Assembly (NCBI RefSeq): GCF_030517065.1
Contig: NZ_CP103950.1
Coordinates: 62,001 to 126,000 of the forward strand
DNA: 64,000 bases
Source of the DNA: Riemerella columbina
GTDB taxonomy: Bacteria > Bacteroidota > Bacteroidia > Flavobacteriales > Weeksellaceae
Direction of reading: 5' to 3'
Shown: positions 1 to 9,223 of the stretch, piece after piece
Numbering within the stretch: the first letter of the stretch is position 1
How the letters are laid out: every line of letters starts with the position of its first letter
The notes under the pieces: model-generated
What the model was told of the DNA's origin: nothing
The model's database searches: none
The model's input: the letters and a program-made list of their open reading frames with translations, nothing else
Made by a program: the position numbers and the translations under genes

Positions 1-57
1 TTCTATTATTTGTCCATTTCATATATAAAGTTAGTTTTATGGATTATTTAATTTTAC

Positions 58-2139
58 CTATCGGTTGAGTATTTTATGTTTTAGCCAAAACGAAACCATT
101 TCGTAAGTAGCTATATTTTCTTGTACTAAATGATTCTCAGTCTGTACCACTGGTATCTCATCATAATAGAGTTTATAGGCTTCTGGTAGTTCAGAATACT
201 GATGCTTAAGCTGATACTGCTTCACTTTTCTTATAGGCGATATAATGGTTAGCTTATTTTCTTTTATCAATCCTAAATCTTGATAAGTAGCAATATAAGC
301 TCTGGGCTGATAATTCTCAGTAAAGACATCTTGCCCTAAAAATTTCGTTCGATAATTAAAATTGAGTAGACCTAATACCGTAGGCATTAAATCAATTTGA
401 GACATTAATCCTGTAAATTTCTGTGGTTTAATAAAACCTTCTGAAAAAACTATTGCTGGGATACGATATTTATCCATTGGGAGTTCTGTTTTTCCTGCAC
501 TAGAAGCACAATGGTCTGCTACAATTACAAAAATAGTATTTTTATACCATGTTTGTTTTTTTGCCATAGCAAAAAATTGCTTTAAGGCATAGTCGGTGTA
601 CTTTACTCCCCCTTCTCGGGATTTAGCGTTACCTGGAATATCAATTTTACCTTCAGGATAAGTAAATGGACGGTGGTTACTAACCGTCATCCAATGGTTA
701 AAAAAGGGTTTTCCTGCTTGGGCTTCTTTATTCATTACTTGGATAGCTTTTCTAGCCATATCTTCATCACAAACACCCCAAACATTGGCAAATGTAATTT
801 CCTCTGGAGAAAAGTGGTCTCTATCTACAATATCATAACCATTTCCTCCAAAAAAGTCTTTCATATTATCAAAATAACTATACCCCCCGTAGAGGTATTT
901 AACCTGATAGCCTTTTTGCTTGAATATACTACCCGTGGTAAATTTATCCTTATTATTTTTCCTTTTAATTACACTTTCTCCAGCGGTTGGCGGTATGCAG
1001 AGTGTTAATGCTTCTAACCCTCGTACAGTACGGTTTCCTGCGGCATAGAGCTGGGTAAACATAAGAGAATGATTGGCTAAACTATCCAAGAACGGCGTAA
1101 TATTTTGTTCATTACCATAATGCTTCATAAAATCAGCCGAGAGGCTCTCTATAGAAATTAACACTACATTTTTATGTAGTTCCTCTCCTCTGCCTTTTAC
1201 TATTCTCTCTAATTGACTTGGCTGAAACTGATTTAAATACAGTTTAGCAGCTTGCTGCCGAGGCATAGTTGGATAAAACTGAAAAAAATCTAATTCGTTA
1301 TGGGTAAATGCATAGTAGAATTTATAAACACCATTGGCTTGAATTTCAGTAGCAAAATGGTTTTCCTTAGGTAGCCAACGCTCAGATTTTGGTATCGCCC
1401 ATATACTCAAAACTGAAAGTAATAAAAAGCAAAACAGAAGTATTAATTTTTGTGATAAATTAGGTAAAGTTAATAAGGTATCTTTGGTTTTTTGGTAAAT
1501 ATAGAAAGTTAGCACTAATGCCGTAACTAATATCACCGAAAATAATGGAATAATAGGATAGCTCTCTAAAATATTACCAATAACTTCATTCGTATAAATT
1601 AAATAATCTACTGCGATAAAATTATACCGTACACCAAATTCATTCCAAAAAAAATACTCGCTCACTGCATTAAATATAATCAATAACACATACAAAAACA
1701 GTGTAAAACTATATAGCCCTCTACGGATACTTTGTCTCTGTTTTGGAAGGAAAAGCATTATAGCAAAAATAAGTGTTTTCATACCAACGAAACTCAAGGC
1801 AATCTCCACCAATGAACCTCCATACTGTCTGAAAATATTATTCGGTATTAACCAAATATATAAAAATAAGAGTATCATTCCTGCTAAAATTAGTACCCCC
1901 CAAGGGCGATTATATTTAGCATTAGATAAAAACAAAAAATAAATAGCTAAAAAACTACTTATCAAAATAAAAATAGGAATATCTACTACAATTCCCCTAA
2001 TAAGTATCCCTAAAATTTCCGTTATTCCAAAATGTGAAGTGGTAATCGGATGGGCAAAAAAAACGAGTCTTAATCCTATAGAAATCAATAGGTACAGTCC
2101 ACCTAAATATAAAAATGGTTTAATTTTATTGAGAATCAT
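58..2139 (-). CDS. LTA-synthase-family membrane sulfatase/phosphotransferase
   Basis: This 693-residue protein has about five hydrophobic helices in its first 230 residues and a sulfatase/alkaline-phosphatase-fold domain from about residue 320. Visible metal and active-site positions are E331 in ISIESLSA, T371 in GNRTVRGLEAL (the likely nucleophile) and D542-H543 in VADHCASS. Family members transfer phosphoglycerol or phosphoethanolamine groups on the outer face of the inner membrane. In a Gram-negative flavobacterium classical lipoteichoic acid is absent, so the substrate is unknown; an envelope lipid or glycan headgroup is the inference. It begins 3 bases after the ribH stop, so it is probably the last gene of the TPR-ribH operon. 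The family call is firm and the reaction is not. Confidence 0.85.
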   Translation of the reverse strand: MILNKIKPFLYLGGLYLLISIGLRLVFFAHPITTSHFGITEILGILIRGIVVDIPIFILISSFLAIYFLFLSNAKYNRPWGVLILAGMILLFLYIWLIPNNIFRQYGGSLVEIALSFVGMKTLIFAIMLFLPKQRQSIRRGLYSFTLFLYVLLIIFNAVSEYFFWNEFGVRYNFIAVDYLIYTNEVIGNILESYPIIPLFSVILVTALVLTFYIYQKTKDTLLTLPNLSQKLILLFCFLLLSVLSIWAIPKSERWLPKENHFATEIQANGVYKFYYAFTHNELDFFQFYPTMPRQQAAKLYLNQFQPSQLERIVKGRGEELHKNVVLISIESLSADFMKHYGNEQNITPFLDSLANHSLMFTQLYAAGNRTVRGLEALTLCIPPTAGESVIKRKNNKDKFTTGSIFKQKGYQVKYLYGGYSYFDNMKDFFGGNGYDIVDRDHFSPEEITFANVWGVCDEDMARKAIQVMNKEAQAGKPFFNHWMTVSNHRPFTYPEGKIDIPGNAKSREGGVKYTDYALKQFFAMAKKQTWYKNTIFVIVADHCASSAGKTELPMDKYRIPAIVFSEGFIKPQKFTGLMSQIDLMPTVLGLLNFNYRTKFLGQDVFTENYQPRAYIATYQDLGLIKENKLTIISPIRKVKQYQLKHQYSELPEAYKLYYDEIPVVQTENHLVQENIATYEMVSFWLKHKILNR

Positions 2140-2142
2140 AGA

Positions 2143-2628
2143 CTAAATATTGTTCTTAAATTCTATCATTTTGAGCGCTGTAACGGCAGCTTCCACGCCT
2201 TTGTTCCCTAAACTTCCGCCACTTCTGGCGATGGACTGTTCTCGGGTATCATCGGTCAGCACGCAGAAAATGGTTGGGGTTTGGGTTTGGGTATTGCAAG
2301 CGGTGATGCCTTGGGTAACGCCTTGGCACACATAATCAAAGTGGGAAGTTTCGCCCCGAATCACACAGCCGATAGCGATAATGGCATCAAAATATTGGTC
2401 TTTAGCACAAAGGCGCATAGCGGCATAGCTGAGCTCAAAAGCACCAGGAACATAGTAGATTTTGATTTTTTCTTTTTTCACACCTTCTTTGAGTAGGGTT
2501 TCCACCGCGCCATCTCGGAGGTTGAAAGTTACGAAATCGTTCCACTCAGAGACAACAATGCCGATGTTGAACGCATCGGCATTTTTTATGTTGAGTGGCG
2601 TATAGTCAGAAAGGTTAACCGTTGCCAT
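2143..2628 (-). CDS. ribH: 6,7-dimethyl-8-ribityllumazine synthase
   Basis: This 161-residue protein is normal length for lumazine synthase, which condenses 5-amino-6-ribitylamino-uracil with dihydroxybutanone phosphate in the penultimate step of riboflavin synthesis. The family motifs VPGAFELSYAA and GCVIRGETSHFDYV (with the catalytic His) are present. It lies between the TPR protein upstream (24-base gap) and the LTA-synthase-like gene downstream (3-base gap), so the three are probably co-transcribed. No FMN riboswitch is recognisable upstream of the operon, and other riboflavin genes are not in the window. Confidence 0.96.
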   Translation of the reverse strand: MATVNLSDYTPLNIKNADAFNIGIVVSEWNDFVTFNLRDGAVETLLKEGVKKEKIKIYYVPGAFELSYAAMRLCAKDQYFDAIIAIGCVIRGETSHFDYVCQGVTQGITACNTQTQTPTIFCVLTDDTREQSIARSGGSLGNKGVEAAVTALKMIEFKNNI

Positions 2629-2652
2629 AATTTCTTGTTTTAGGTTGATATT

Positions 2653-3366
2653 TTAGTAATACTTTACCATTTCAATGTAAGCCGCAGAAGCGCCGCCGTC
2701 ATAGTCTTGGTATTTTTCATCAATGGTTTCAAAGTATTTTTTAGCATCTGTATTTTTCTTTAAAGCCAATGCCATAATGCCTGCTTTTCTTGTAAAATAG
2801 TACGATGTAAAAGGGTCTTCCGAGGTAGAAGAGGCTTTATCATACTGTGCCATCGCATCTTCCGCTTTGTTGAGGTTAGCGAGACAATCTCCCATAGCGC
2901 CGTATTTAATTGCCATTAGGATTTTATTATCCGACTTGAAGGCGTCTATTAAATCATAGGCTTCTTGGTATTTGCCTTCCTTGTACTTGATGAGCCCAGC
3001 GTTGTAAGCCGAAAGCTTGCCTGCCTTAGTGGCGCCAAATTCTTCATAAGTTCCTAAAAACCCTGGATTGGCAGAAGATTTACCGCCTAACGCTTTGGCA
3101 TCATCACCGAGAGATTGGGCTTTTTGTGCCGATAGATACGCCATCGTGGCTTCTTGGTTTTTAGGGGCGATCACAAATTGTTGGTATGCAAAATAGCCTA
3201 AAATAGCGAGCAAAACTACACCAAAGCCTATCATCAGCTGCTTGGCATAGCGTTCTATAAATTTTTCTGATTTTAATGCAGACTGGTCTAATTCTTCAAA
3301 AATCTCTACCGTCTCTTTTCCTTCTTTAATCTGCTCTTTGCTTAGTTGATTATATTTCTTAGACAT
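2653..3366 (-). CDS. Membrane-anchored tetratricopeptide-repeat protein
   Basis: This 237-residue protein has a charged cytoplasmic start, one transmembrane helix at about residues 43-62 (IGFGVVLLAILGYFAY) and then a periplasmic region of TPR-like helix pairs to the C-terminus. The arrangement resembles YfgM, the SecYEG-associated ancillary protein, but that function is only an inference from architecture. It is the first gene of the operon with ribH and the LTA-synthase-like gene. A promoter with both Bacteroidota elements sits just upstream at 3387-3416, giving a predicted leader of about 17 bases. Confidence 0.8.
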   Translation of the reverse strand: MSKKYNQLSKEQIKEGKETVEIFEELDQSALKSEKFIERYAKQLMIGFGVVLLAILGYFAYQQFVIAPKNQEATMAYLSAQKAQSLGDDAKALGGKSSANPGFLGTYEEFGATKAGKLSAYNAGLIKYKEGKYQEAYDLIDAFKSDNKILMAIKYGAMGDCLANLNKAEDAMAQYDKASSTSEDPFTSYYFTRKAGIMALALKKNTDAKKYFETIDEKYQDYDGGASAAYIEMVKYY

Positions 3367-3386
3367 TTCAAATTTGATTTAATGGG

Positions 3387-3416
3387 CAAATTTAATCTTT
3401 TCTTTTTGATATACAA
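3387..3416 (-). promoter_or_regulatory. Promoter of TPR-ribH operon
   Basis: Read on the minus strand there is TTG (3416-3414), a 19-base spacer and TAAATTTG (3394-3387). This matches the Bacteroidota sigma consensus TTG-N19-TAnnTTTG exactly. The start ATG at 3366 follows about 17 bases after the predicted start of transcription. Confidence 0.65.
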
Positions 3417-3436
3417 AATTTTATATCGCTGGAGTT

Positions 3437-3973
3437 CTAATACTCTAAAATTTGGTACACCTCGGCGTTAAACTGTTTTAGTTTCTCTTCGCCGTGGAGG
3501 TCTTTTAATCCGATTAGAAAGCTGAACTGCTTTACCTCGGCACCTTGTTTTTTGATGAGCATAGCGGCGGCTTCCGTGGTACCTCCTGTGGCGAGTAAAT
3601 CATCGTGAATGAGTACCCTGTCGCCTTTTTTGATCTGCCCTTCTTTCATTTCAATCTCCGAAGAGCCGTATTCTAAATCGTATTTTTGGGAGATGAATGG
3701 CGGTGGCAATTTTCCTTTTTTTCTGATGAGCACAAAAGGAACGCCCAACTTAACCGCAATGGCAATTCCGAATAAAAAACCACGGCTCTCTATCCCGCAA
3801 ACCACATCTACTTTGCCTTTGCTGAACGCCACCAAATCTTCTATCACTTCCTCATAAAGCTGTGGATAGAGGAATATTGGGGTAATATCTTTAAACTGAA
3901 TGCCTGCTTTGGGGAAATCAGGAATGTTCTCTATGGTTTGTTCTAATTTCTGAATTAAATCTTGGTTTGCCAT
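3437..3973 (-). CDS. apt: Adenine phosphoribosyltransferase
   Basis: The enzyme salvages adenine to AMP using PRPP. The 178-residue protein begins MANQDLIQKLE and carries the PRPP-binding signature VLIHDDLLATGGT near residue 125 and the IESRGF motif typical of Apt. An in-frame extension reaches 4048, but it overlaps the lipoprotein gene and adds 25 residues not expected in the family, so I place the start at 3973. It follows the lipoprotein gene by 29 bases and is probably transcribed with it. Confidence 0.94.
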   Translation of the reverse strand: MANQDLIQKLEQTIENIPDFPKAGIQFKDITPIFLYPQLYEEVIEDLVAFSKGKVDVVCGIESRGFLFGIAIAVKLGVPFVLIRKKGKLPPPFISQKYDLEYGSSEIEMKEGQIKKGDRVLIHDDLLATGGTTEAAAMLIKKQGAEVKQFSFLIGLKDLHGEEKLKQFNAEVYQILEY

Positions 3974-4002
3974 TTTGTTATTTTTAACTTGATTTTTTTG
4001 AA

Positions 4003-5169
4003 TTATTGTTTTTGAGATGAATTGATTTTGTAGCCCGTAATCTTCCAACCATTCTCAGAAGCTTTGAGCGTATAGGTCACTTGCAAATCGCTTTGGTTAC
4101 CGTTCTTATCGGTTACGCTGTAAGTGGCGTTAACCTGCGCTGATGGAGCTTTAACCGAGGTGGTTGTAATGTCCTTCACCACGATGTTTTTAACCGCTCC
4201 AAATCCCGAAGTAGGGTTTGTAAACTGCTCATAAGAACCCCATTGCGGATTGGCAGAAGCATCATAAGCACTCTTTAAATTTTGGTTGCCTAAATGATTT
4301 AAAAAGCGGCGCACCGTAGCTTTCGGGTCTTCTTTTGGATGCTCTCCGCCTTGCTCTGGTGCCATAGGTTCATTGATGATTGCTCCCTCTGGTTGCTCTG
4401 GCACTAAGGTTTCTATGGGCTCTGGCGCTTGAACTTTTAGGGCGATTTCATTAACTTTAACGCCTTTTCTTATCATTTTCAATAGCTTTTTGGTGGTTTT
4501 TACTGTCACTTGAATGTCCACCACGCCATCGGTTATTTTTTCGGAAGGCAGTGATGAAAATTTCAAATTGAAGCCTTTGAAATGGTTATCTTGCATTAGG
4601 TTTTTATAAGTCAGTAGCGTTACATCATTGCTTAAAACCTCCATTTTGGTTTCTAATGCAGCGTTAGAGAACTCTATCGGCTGGTTAAATTCATCAACCA
4701 ATTGTGGAATGACCTGCAAAGCTTTAGGCCCCGTAAGGCTATCAACAGCGGTAGGTTTAATCAATAATGAAATAGAAGCCGCCTTCACATCATTAGGGTC
4801 GGATTCTTCGGGTTCTTGACTTTGAAAAATGTTCATATCGCCCAAAGATGGCGGCCCTGTGCTGGTCCAATCTAAGCCATTGTTCTGCGCTACGGTATTC
4901 GCCATTGATAGAATATCAGCGACTTTTTTGCCGTTTAGCAACTTGGAAAGAGCATTGAGCTCGGTCACATCATCTTCGCCTTCTACGCCAAAAGTTTTGA
5001 GGATGTAGAGGGCTTCGTTGAGTTTAATTTGCTCTATGGTGCTCAGCCCAGAGGACATCTCGTTAATGCTCTGTTGGAAGGTTTTTATATTGGTGCCATC
5101 TACTTGATCTTTTTTACACGAGACCAAAAAAAACAGCAAAAGTACGATGAGTGGCTTTATGTATTTCAT
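4003..5169 (-). CDS. Lipoprotein of unknown function with NTF2-like C-terminus
   Basis: Beginning at MKYIKP, the protein (388 residues) has a lipoprotein signal with lipobox LVSC, Cys at residue 18, followed by KKD. The middle is low in recognisable motifs and has a Pro/Glu-rich linker at roughly residues 250-285. The last 100 residues resemble the DUF4878/NTF2-like fold (ATVRRFLNHL, then alternating strands ending WKITGYKI). An ATG three codons upstream (5178) is possible, but 5169 gives the standard leader of about 18 bases from the promoter. It precedes apt. No specific function can be assigned. Confidence 0.75.
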   Translation of the reverse strand: MKYIKPLIVLLLFFLVSCKKDQVDGTNIKTFQQSINEMSSGLSTIEQIKLNEALYILKTFGVEGEDDVTELNALSKLLNGKKVADILSMANTVAQNNGLDWTSTGPPSLGDMNIFQSQEPEESDPNDVKAASISLLIKPTAVDSLTGPKALQVIPQLVDEFNQPIEFSNAALETKMEVLSNDVTLLTYKNLMQDNHFKGFNLKFSSLPSEKITDGVVDIQVTVKTTKKLLKMIRKGVKVNEIALKVQAPEPIETLVPEQPEGAIINEPMAPEQGGEHPKEDPKATVRRFLNHLGNQNLKSAYDASANPQWGSYEQFTNPTSGFGAVKNIVVKDITTTSVKAPSAQVNATYSVTDKNGNQSDLQVTYTLKASENGWKITGYKINSSQKQ

Positions 5170-5190
5170 CTCTATCATTTTAAAGTCTTA

Positions 5191-5198
5191 CAAAAATA
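5191..5198 (-). promoter_or_regulatory. -7 box for lipoprotein-apt unit
   Basis: The minus strand reads TATTTTTG, a match to TAnnTTTG, 13-22 bases upstream of the lipoprotein start codons and directly after the terminator of the act operon. No good -33 TTG is seen at the ideal spacing. Confidence 0.5.
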
Positions 5199-5200
5199 AG

Positions 5201-5228
5201 AAAATCCCGACAAATATATCGGGATTTT
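5201..5228 (-). terminator. Terminator of the act operon
   Basis: A perfect 10-base inverted repeat, AAAATCCCGA/TCGGGATTTT, with an 8-base loop lies 23 bases beyond the actF stop and is followed on the minus strand by a T-rich run. It separates the act operon from the lipoprotein promoter. Confidence 0.75.
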
Positions 5229-5250
5229 TTATGAGTTTAGTATCCTTCTA

Positions 5251-6582
5251 TTAGAATGGATATTCGTAAATTTCTGACTCGTGTAGGTATGGGTTACCTG
5301 TAGGGATGAGTTTTGTTTTGGATAACTGTGACATCACTACGAAGATAAACAGCCCAACGATGAATAATACAGAACCTAATATCAATAATAACTCGGTGAA
5401 GTTATTCCAGTAAGGTCCCACGGTGCCTGGCATCACCATATTGAAGTAGTCCACAATGTGTCCTATAATCACGATAACTGCCATGGTTGTTACCACTTTA
5501 TAATTTCTCTTAATGCTGCTACTTACCATAACCAATAATGGGATTAGGAAGTTCAGAATGAGCATTGGCAAGAAAGTCGGTGCGTAATATTCAAATCTAC
5601 CGAAGAAATAATTGACCTCTTCTGGAATATCAGCATACCAATAAAGCATAAACTGAGCGAACCAAGTATAGGTCCAAAGCATACTTGTTGCGAATAGGTA
5701 TTTCCCTAAATCGTGCAAGTGGTTATCATTAAATTGTGGTAAAAAGCCATTCTTTTTAAGGTAAACGCTGATGAGGATAATTACCGCAATGGCACTCGCT
5801 AAACAGCTTACCATAGAATACCAAATGTACATGGTAGAGTACCAGTGTGGGTCAATAGACATCAACCAATCCCAAGCCCAAGAGGCAGAGGCGAAACCAA
5901 AGAACGCGATATAACCCACATTCCATCTGTAAAGCATCTGATAATCTCTTAAAGATTTGGTTTCATCTACTTTTTTAGACATCTGTCTCAGCTTCCACGC
6001 GAAGAAAGAGGCACCAGCAACATAGATAAAGTTCCGAACCACATAGAAAGGGATGTTAAGGAATTTTTTCTTTTCGTAAAGAATGACATCAAAGTGTGGA
6101 TCGTTAGGGTCGGTCAGTGCTGGGTCCATCCAATGGAATAAATGCCCGTTGTGGGTAACATTTAAAGCCATAATGATCAGGAGAATAATCCCTCCAAAAG
6201 GAATGTAAGCGCCTATAGCCTCCATCACTCTGGTAATAATGATAGACCAACCTGCGTGTGCCGCGTGCTGTATAGAGTAGAAGAACATCACACAGCAACT
6301 AAGCCCAAAGAAAAATACGGCTACCAAATGAAGCGTAGCCAATGGCTGATTATGCACCTGCATTTTGGCGTGTTCTAAGTGAGCACCGTGGTCCTGAGGT
6401 CCTACCAATTCGCTGGAGTGCGTTGGGTTATGATGCCCTGAAGCATGAACCGCCTCCATCATATGTTCTACTTTCGCATCATCTATTCCGTGATTTATAA
6501 AGTAGCCGGCACCAAAAAGCACCAATCCCAAAATGATAAATACGATAGAATATAATCTTAATTTTGGTGAAAAACTATACAT
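5251..6582 (-). CDS. actF: Alternative complex III membrane subunit ActF
   Basis: This 443-residue integral membrane protein is the ActF type quinol:cytochrome c oxidoreductase subunit. It has about ten hydrophobic helices and a His-rich periplasmic stretch near residues 42-75 (HASGHHNPTHSSE). ActF is related to the NrfD-like ActC but is shorter in conserved motifs; with ActC it forms the quinol-binding and possible proton-moving membrane part. It is the last gene of the operon, 15 bases after actE, and is followed by a strong terminator. In many flavobacteria coxB/coxA follow actF; here they do not. Confidence 0.9.
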   Translation of the reverse strand: MYSFSPKLRLYSIVFIILGLVLFGAGYFINHGIDDAKVEHMMEAVHASGHHNPTHSSELVGPQDHGAHLEHAKMQVHNQPLATLHLVAVFFFGLSCCVMFFYSIQHAAHAGWSIIITRVMEAIGAYIPFGGIILLIIMALNVTHNGHLFHWMDPALTDPNDPHFDVILYEKKKFLNIPFYVVRNFIYVAGASFFAWKLRQMSKKVDETKSLRDYQMLYRWNVGYIAFFGFASASWAWDWLMSIDPHWYSTMYIWYSMVSCLASAIAVIILISVYLKKNGFLPQFNDNHLHDLGKYLFATSMLWTYTWFAQFMLYWYADIPEEVNYFFGRFEYYAPTFLPMLILNFLIPLLVMVSSSIKRNYKVVTTMAVIVIIGHIVDYFNMVMPGTVGPYWNNFTELLLILGSVLFIVGLFIFVVMSQLSKTKLIPTGNPYLHESEIYEYPF

Positions 6583-6597
6583 TTTCTTTAGTTTTTA

Positions 6598-7299
6598 TTA
6601 TTTAGTATTGTTTTGTGTTTCATCTGTAGGCGTAGTCGCATTAGCCTCTGCAACAGGTGCGGCAGGCGCATTAGCAGTACCTCCTTTAAAGGCTTCCATC
6701 ACATAGAGTGCTACTCTCCAGCGGTCGCCAGGTTTTAGCTGTCCTGCATAAGAGCCCATCGCATTTCTACCGTTGGTTAATACATAGTGTACAGAGCCTA
6801 TGGTAATTTCTCTATCAGCATATTTAGGTACGCCCGCATAAGCGCCAGATTGTACGATAGAACCTTGTCCATCTCCTGCAGTACCATGGCAAGCGGCACA
6901 TGTAATTTCATATAAATGCTTACCTCTTTCTATATCTTTAGCTTTGTTAGCTGGGTCTAATGGTGAAGTAACCACCAACTTAGAGGCATCATAGCCTGCG
7001 TTGTATTGGTCTGGTGTCATCACTGCACCTGGCGTACTTTCTACAATGCCTTCTGGATTCTGAGATACCGTACCTGGCACCAATGTAAGCCCTGTAGCAC
7101 CATTGTTTTTAACGAAAGCAGGAATTTCATTCTCGTGTTTAGAGTATGGATCTTCGGCTTTCATCAATGGGTCATAAGCCACTGGAAAGTACATATCTGG
7201 GAAATAGACTAAAGGGGCATTTTCTTTTGGCCCGCAAGAATTTAAAACTATTGCTAATAAACCAAAGATACCTGATATTTTAAAAATATTTTTCTTCAT
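6598..7299 (-). CDS. actE: Alternative complex III monohaem cytochrome c subunit ActE
   Basis: This lipid-anchored cytochrome c of about 233 residues starts MKKNIFKISG, with a lipobox ending LNSC followed by GPK. One c-type haem site CAACHG is present in the middle, with a distal Met candidate in NAMGSY. The C-terminus is an Ala/Pro/Thr-rich tail. The role is to carry electrons at the periplasmic face of the complex. An ATG 9 bases upstream (7308) overlaps the actD stop; 7299 gives a normal signal peptide and a 1-base gap, so I prefer it. Confidence 0.9.
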   Translation of the reverse strand: MKKNIFKISGIFGLLAIVLNSCGPKENAPLVYFPDMYFPVAYDPLMKAEDPYSKHENEIPAFVKNNGATGLTLVPGTVSQNPEGIVESTPGAVMTPDQYNAGYDASKLVVTSPLDPANKAKDIERGKHLYEITCAACHGTAGDGQGSIVQSGAYAGVPKYADREITIGSVHYVLTNGRNAMGSYAGQLKPGDRWRVALYVMEAFKGGTANAPAAPVAEANATTPTDETQNNTK

Positions 7300-7300
7300 G

Positions 7301-7822
7301 TTAAGCATCTTTTATCGTTATTTCTTCTACGCCTGTATCGATGAGGAGTTGTTTAATCGTATCTACATCTGAGGAGACGAATTCCATCATAAACTTATCA
7401 TCCGTAGTTCTTGGGTCTGGGTTCTGCGGCTTGGCACCTGGGTACATCTTATTTCTGAACAAGAAAGTAAGCGACATAAGGTGTGCGGAACAGAATACCA
7501 TCAACTCAAACATTGGCACTACGAAAGCAGGCATATTGTGTGCCCAATCAAAAGCTGGCTTACCACCGATGTTCTGCGGCCAGTCGTGGTTCATCATATA
7601 CCAAGTGGTTAGTGCACCAATGGTGACTCCATATACTGCATAGATGAAAGCAGCATCGGAAATTCTGGTTTTCTTTAAGCCTAAGGCTTTATCTAAACCG
7701 TGTACTGGGAATGGGGTGTAGACCTCTGCAATCTCAATACCTTTTTCTCTAAACGCTTGTACGCCATGCATCAAATCATCGTCATCGCCGTAAAGCCCGT
7801 ATATTCTTTTAGTGGTGCTCAT
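7301..7822 (-). CDS. actD: Alternative complex III subunit ActD (DUF3341)
   Basis: This 173-residue protein of the DUF3341/ActD family starts MSTTKRIYGLYGDDDD and has two transmembrane helices (around residues 55-75 and 95-120). It is a structural membrane subunit contacting ActC and ActF, with no cofactor. The start at 7822 overlaps the end of actC by 14 bases. A longer in-frame start at 7849 exists but would overlap more and adds MKLIKQKKE, which is unlike the family. Confidence 0.9.
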   Translation of the reverse strand: MSTTKRIYGLYGDDDDLMHGVQAFREKGIEIAEVYTPFPVHGLDKALGLKKTRISDAAFIYAVYGVTIGALTTWYMMNHDWPQNIGGKPAFDWAHNMPAFVVPMFELMVFCSAHLMSLTFLFRNKMYPGAKPQNPDPRTTDDKFMMEFVSSDVDTIKQLLIDTGVEEITIKDA

Positions 7823-9206
7823 CTCCTTCTTTTGCTTTATAAGTTTCACCTGAAATTTTCAAAATACTCTTCAATTCCGCTTGGGCAATTACTGGGAATG
7901 TTCTGGCGTATAATAAGAACAATACAGAGAAGAATCCTATGGTTCCTAAGTACACCCCTACATCAATAATGGTAGGTTTAAACATGGTCCAAGACCCTGG
8001 TAAATAATCTCTGGATAGGTTGATTACGATGATGTCAAAACGCTCAAACCACATCCCTATGTTAATCACTAAAGCGATAATGAATGTCGCGATAATGTTG
8101 GTTCTAATTTTCTTAAACCAGAACAATGCTGGAATTACTAAGTTACAGATAATTAGTGCCCAGAATGCCCACCAGTAAGGTCCTGTAGCGGCACCTGGCG
8201 TTAGGTAAGCAAAGTCTTCAAAACGGCTACCTGAATACCACGCGATAAAATACTCACAAGCGTAGGCTACAGTTACCATCCCCCCTGTTACGATAATTAC
8301 GATGTTCATAATTTCGATGTGGTACATGGTGATGTATTCTTCTAAGTGGCAAACTTTTCTGGCAACCAATAGTAGCGTTTGTACCATTGCGAAGCCTGAG
8401 AAAATCGCTCCTGCCACGAAGTATGGTGGATAAATGGTAGAGTGCCAACCTTTAATCACCGAAGTGGCGAAGTCAAAGGATACGGTGGTGTGTACGGAGA
8501 ATACCAGTGGCGTAGCTAAACCAGCCAATACCAATGATAATTCTTCAAATCTTTGCCAATGTTTGGCTTTACCACCCCAACCGAAGGCTAATATGGTATA
8601 GATTTTCTTTGTAAATGGTGTTTTGGCTCTATCTCTAATCATCGCAAAGTCAGGAATCAATCCCATAAACCAGAACACTACGGATACTGAGAAATAGGTA
8701 GAAATCGCGAATACATCCCAAAGCAATGGTGAGTTAAAGTTAGTCCAAAGTGAACCAAATTGGTTAGGAATAGGGAATACCCAATAGCCTACCCATACTC
8801 TACCCATGTGGATTACAGGGAAGATAGCCGCCTGTACCACGGCAAAAATGGTCATGGCTTCCGCAGAACGGTTAACGGACATTCTCCATCTTTGTCTAAA
8901 CAATAAGAGTACCGCCGAGATGAGCGTACCAGCGTGACCAATACCTACCCACCATACGAAGTTGGTAATATCCCAACCCCAGTTGATGGTTCTATTAAGC
9001 CCCCACGCACCAATCCCAGTACCGATGGTATAGGCAATACACCCAAATCCGTAAATGAATAATACTAAGGCAGCGTAGAGAGACGCCCACCATAATTTAC
9101 CTGCTCTTTCTTCTATAGGCTTTACGATATCTACTGTAATATCGTGATAAGTCTTATGCCCTATAATTAAAGGTTCCCTAATTGGAGCTTCGTAATGTCC
9201 TGACAT
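7809..9206 (-). CDS. actC: Alternative complex III NrfD/PsrC-like subunit ActC
   Basis: This 465-residue polytopic protein belongs to the NrfD/PsrC family, with about ten transmembrane helices. It begins MSGHYEAPIREPLI, which matches flavobacterial ActC starts. It is thought to hold the menaquinol site next to the iron-sulfur subunit ActB. It starts 17 bases after actB and overlaps actD. Confidence 0.94.
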   Translation of the reverse strand: MSGHYEAPIREPLIIGHKTYHDITVDIVKPIEERAGKLWWASLYAALVLFIYGFGCIAYTIGTGIGAWGLNRTINWGWDITNFVWWVGIGHAGTLISAVLLLFRQRWRMSVNRSAEAMTIFAVVQAAIFPVIHMGRVWVGYWVFPIPNQFGSLWTNFNSPLLWDVFAISTYFSVSVVFWFMGLIPDFAMIRDRAKTPFTKKIYTILAFGWGGKAKHWQRFEELSLVLAGLATPLVFSVHTTVSFDFATSVIKGWHSTIYPPYFVAGAIFSGFAMVQTLLLVARKVCHLEEYITMYHIEIMNIVIIVTGGMVTVAYACEYFIAWYSGSRFEDFAYLTPGAATGPYWWAFWALIICNLVIPALFWFKKIRTNIIATFIIALVINIGMWFERFDIIVINLSRDYLPGSWTMFKPTIIDVGVYLGTIGFFSVLFLLYARTFPVIAQAELKSILKISGETYKAKEGDEHH

Positions 9207-9223
9207 TTTTTACCTATTTATAA

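Noticed and set aside
2629-3436. FMN riboswitch upstream of ribH or the TPR gene
   Set aside because: The predicted leader is only about 17 bases and no RFN-type conserved blocks are seen.
3974-4048. 25-residue N-terminal extension of apt
   Set aside because: It overlaps the upstream lipoprotein gene and is unlike Apt N-termini.
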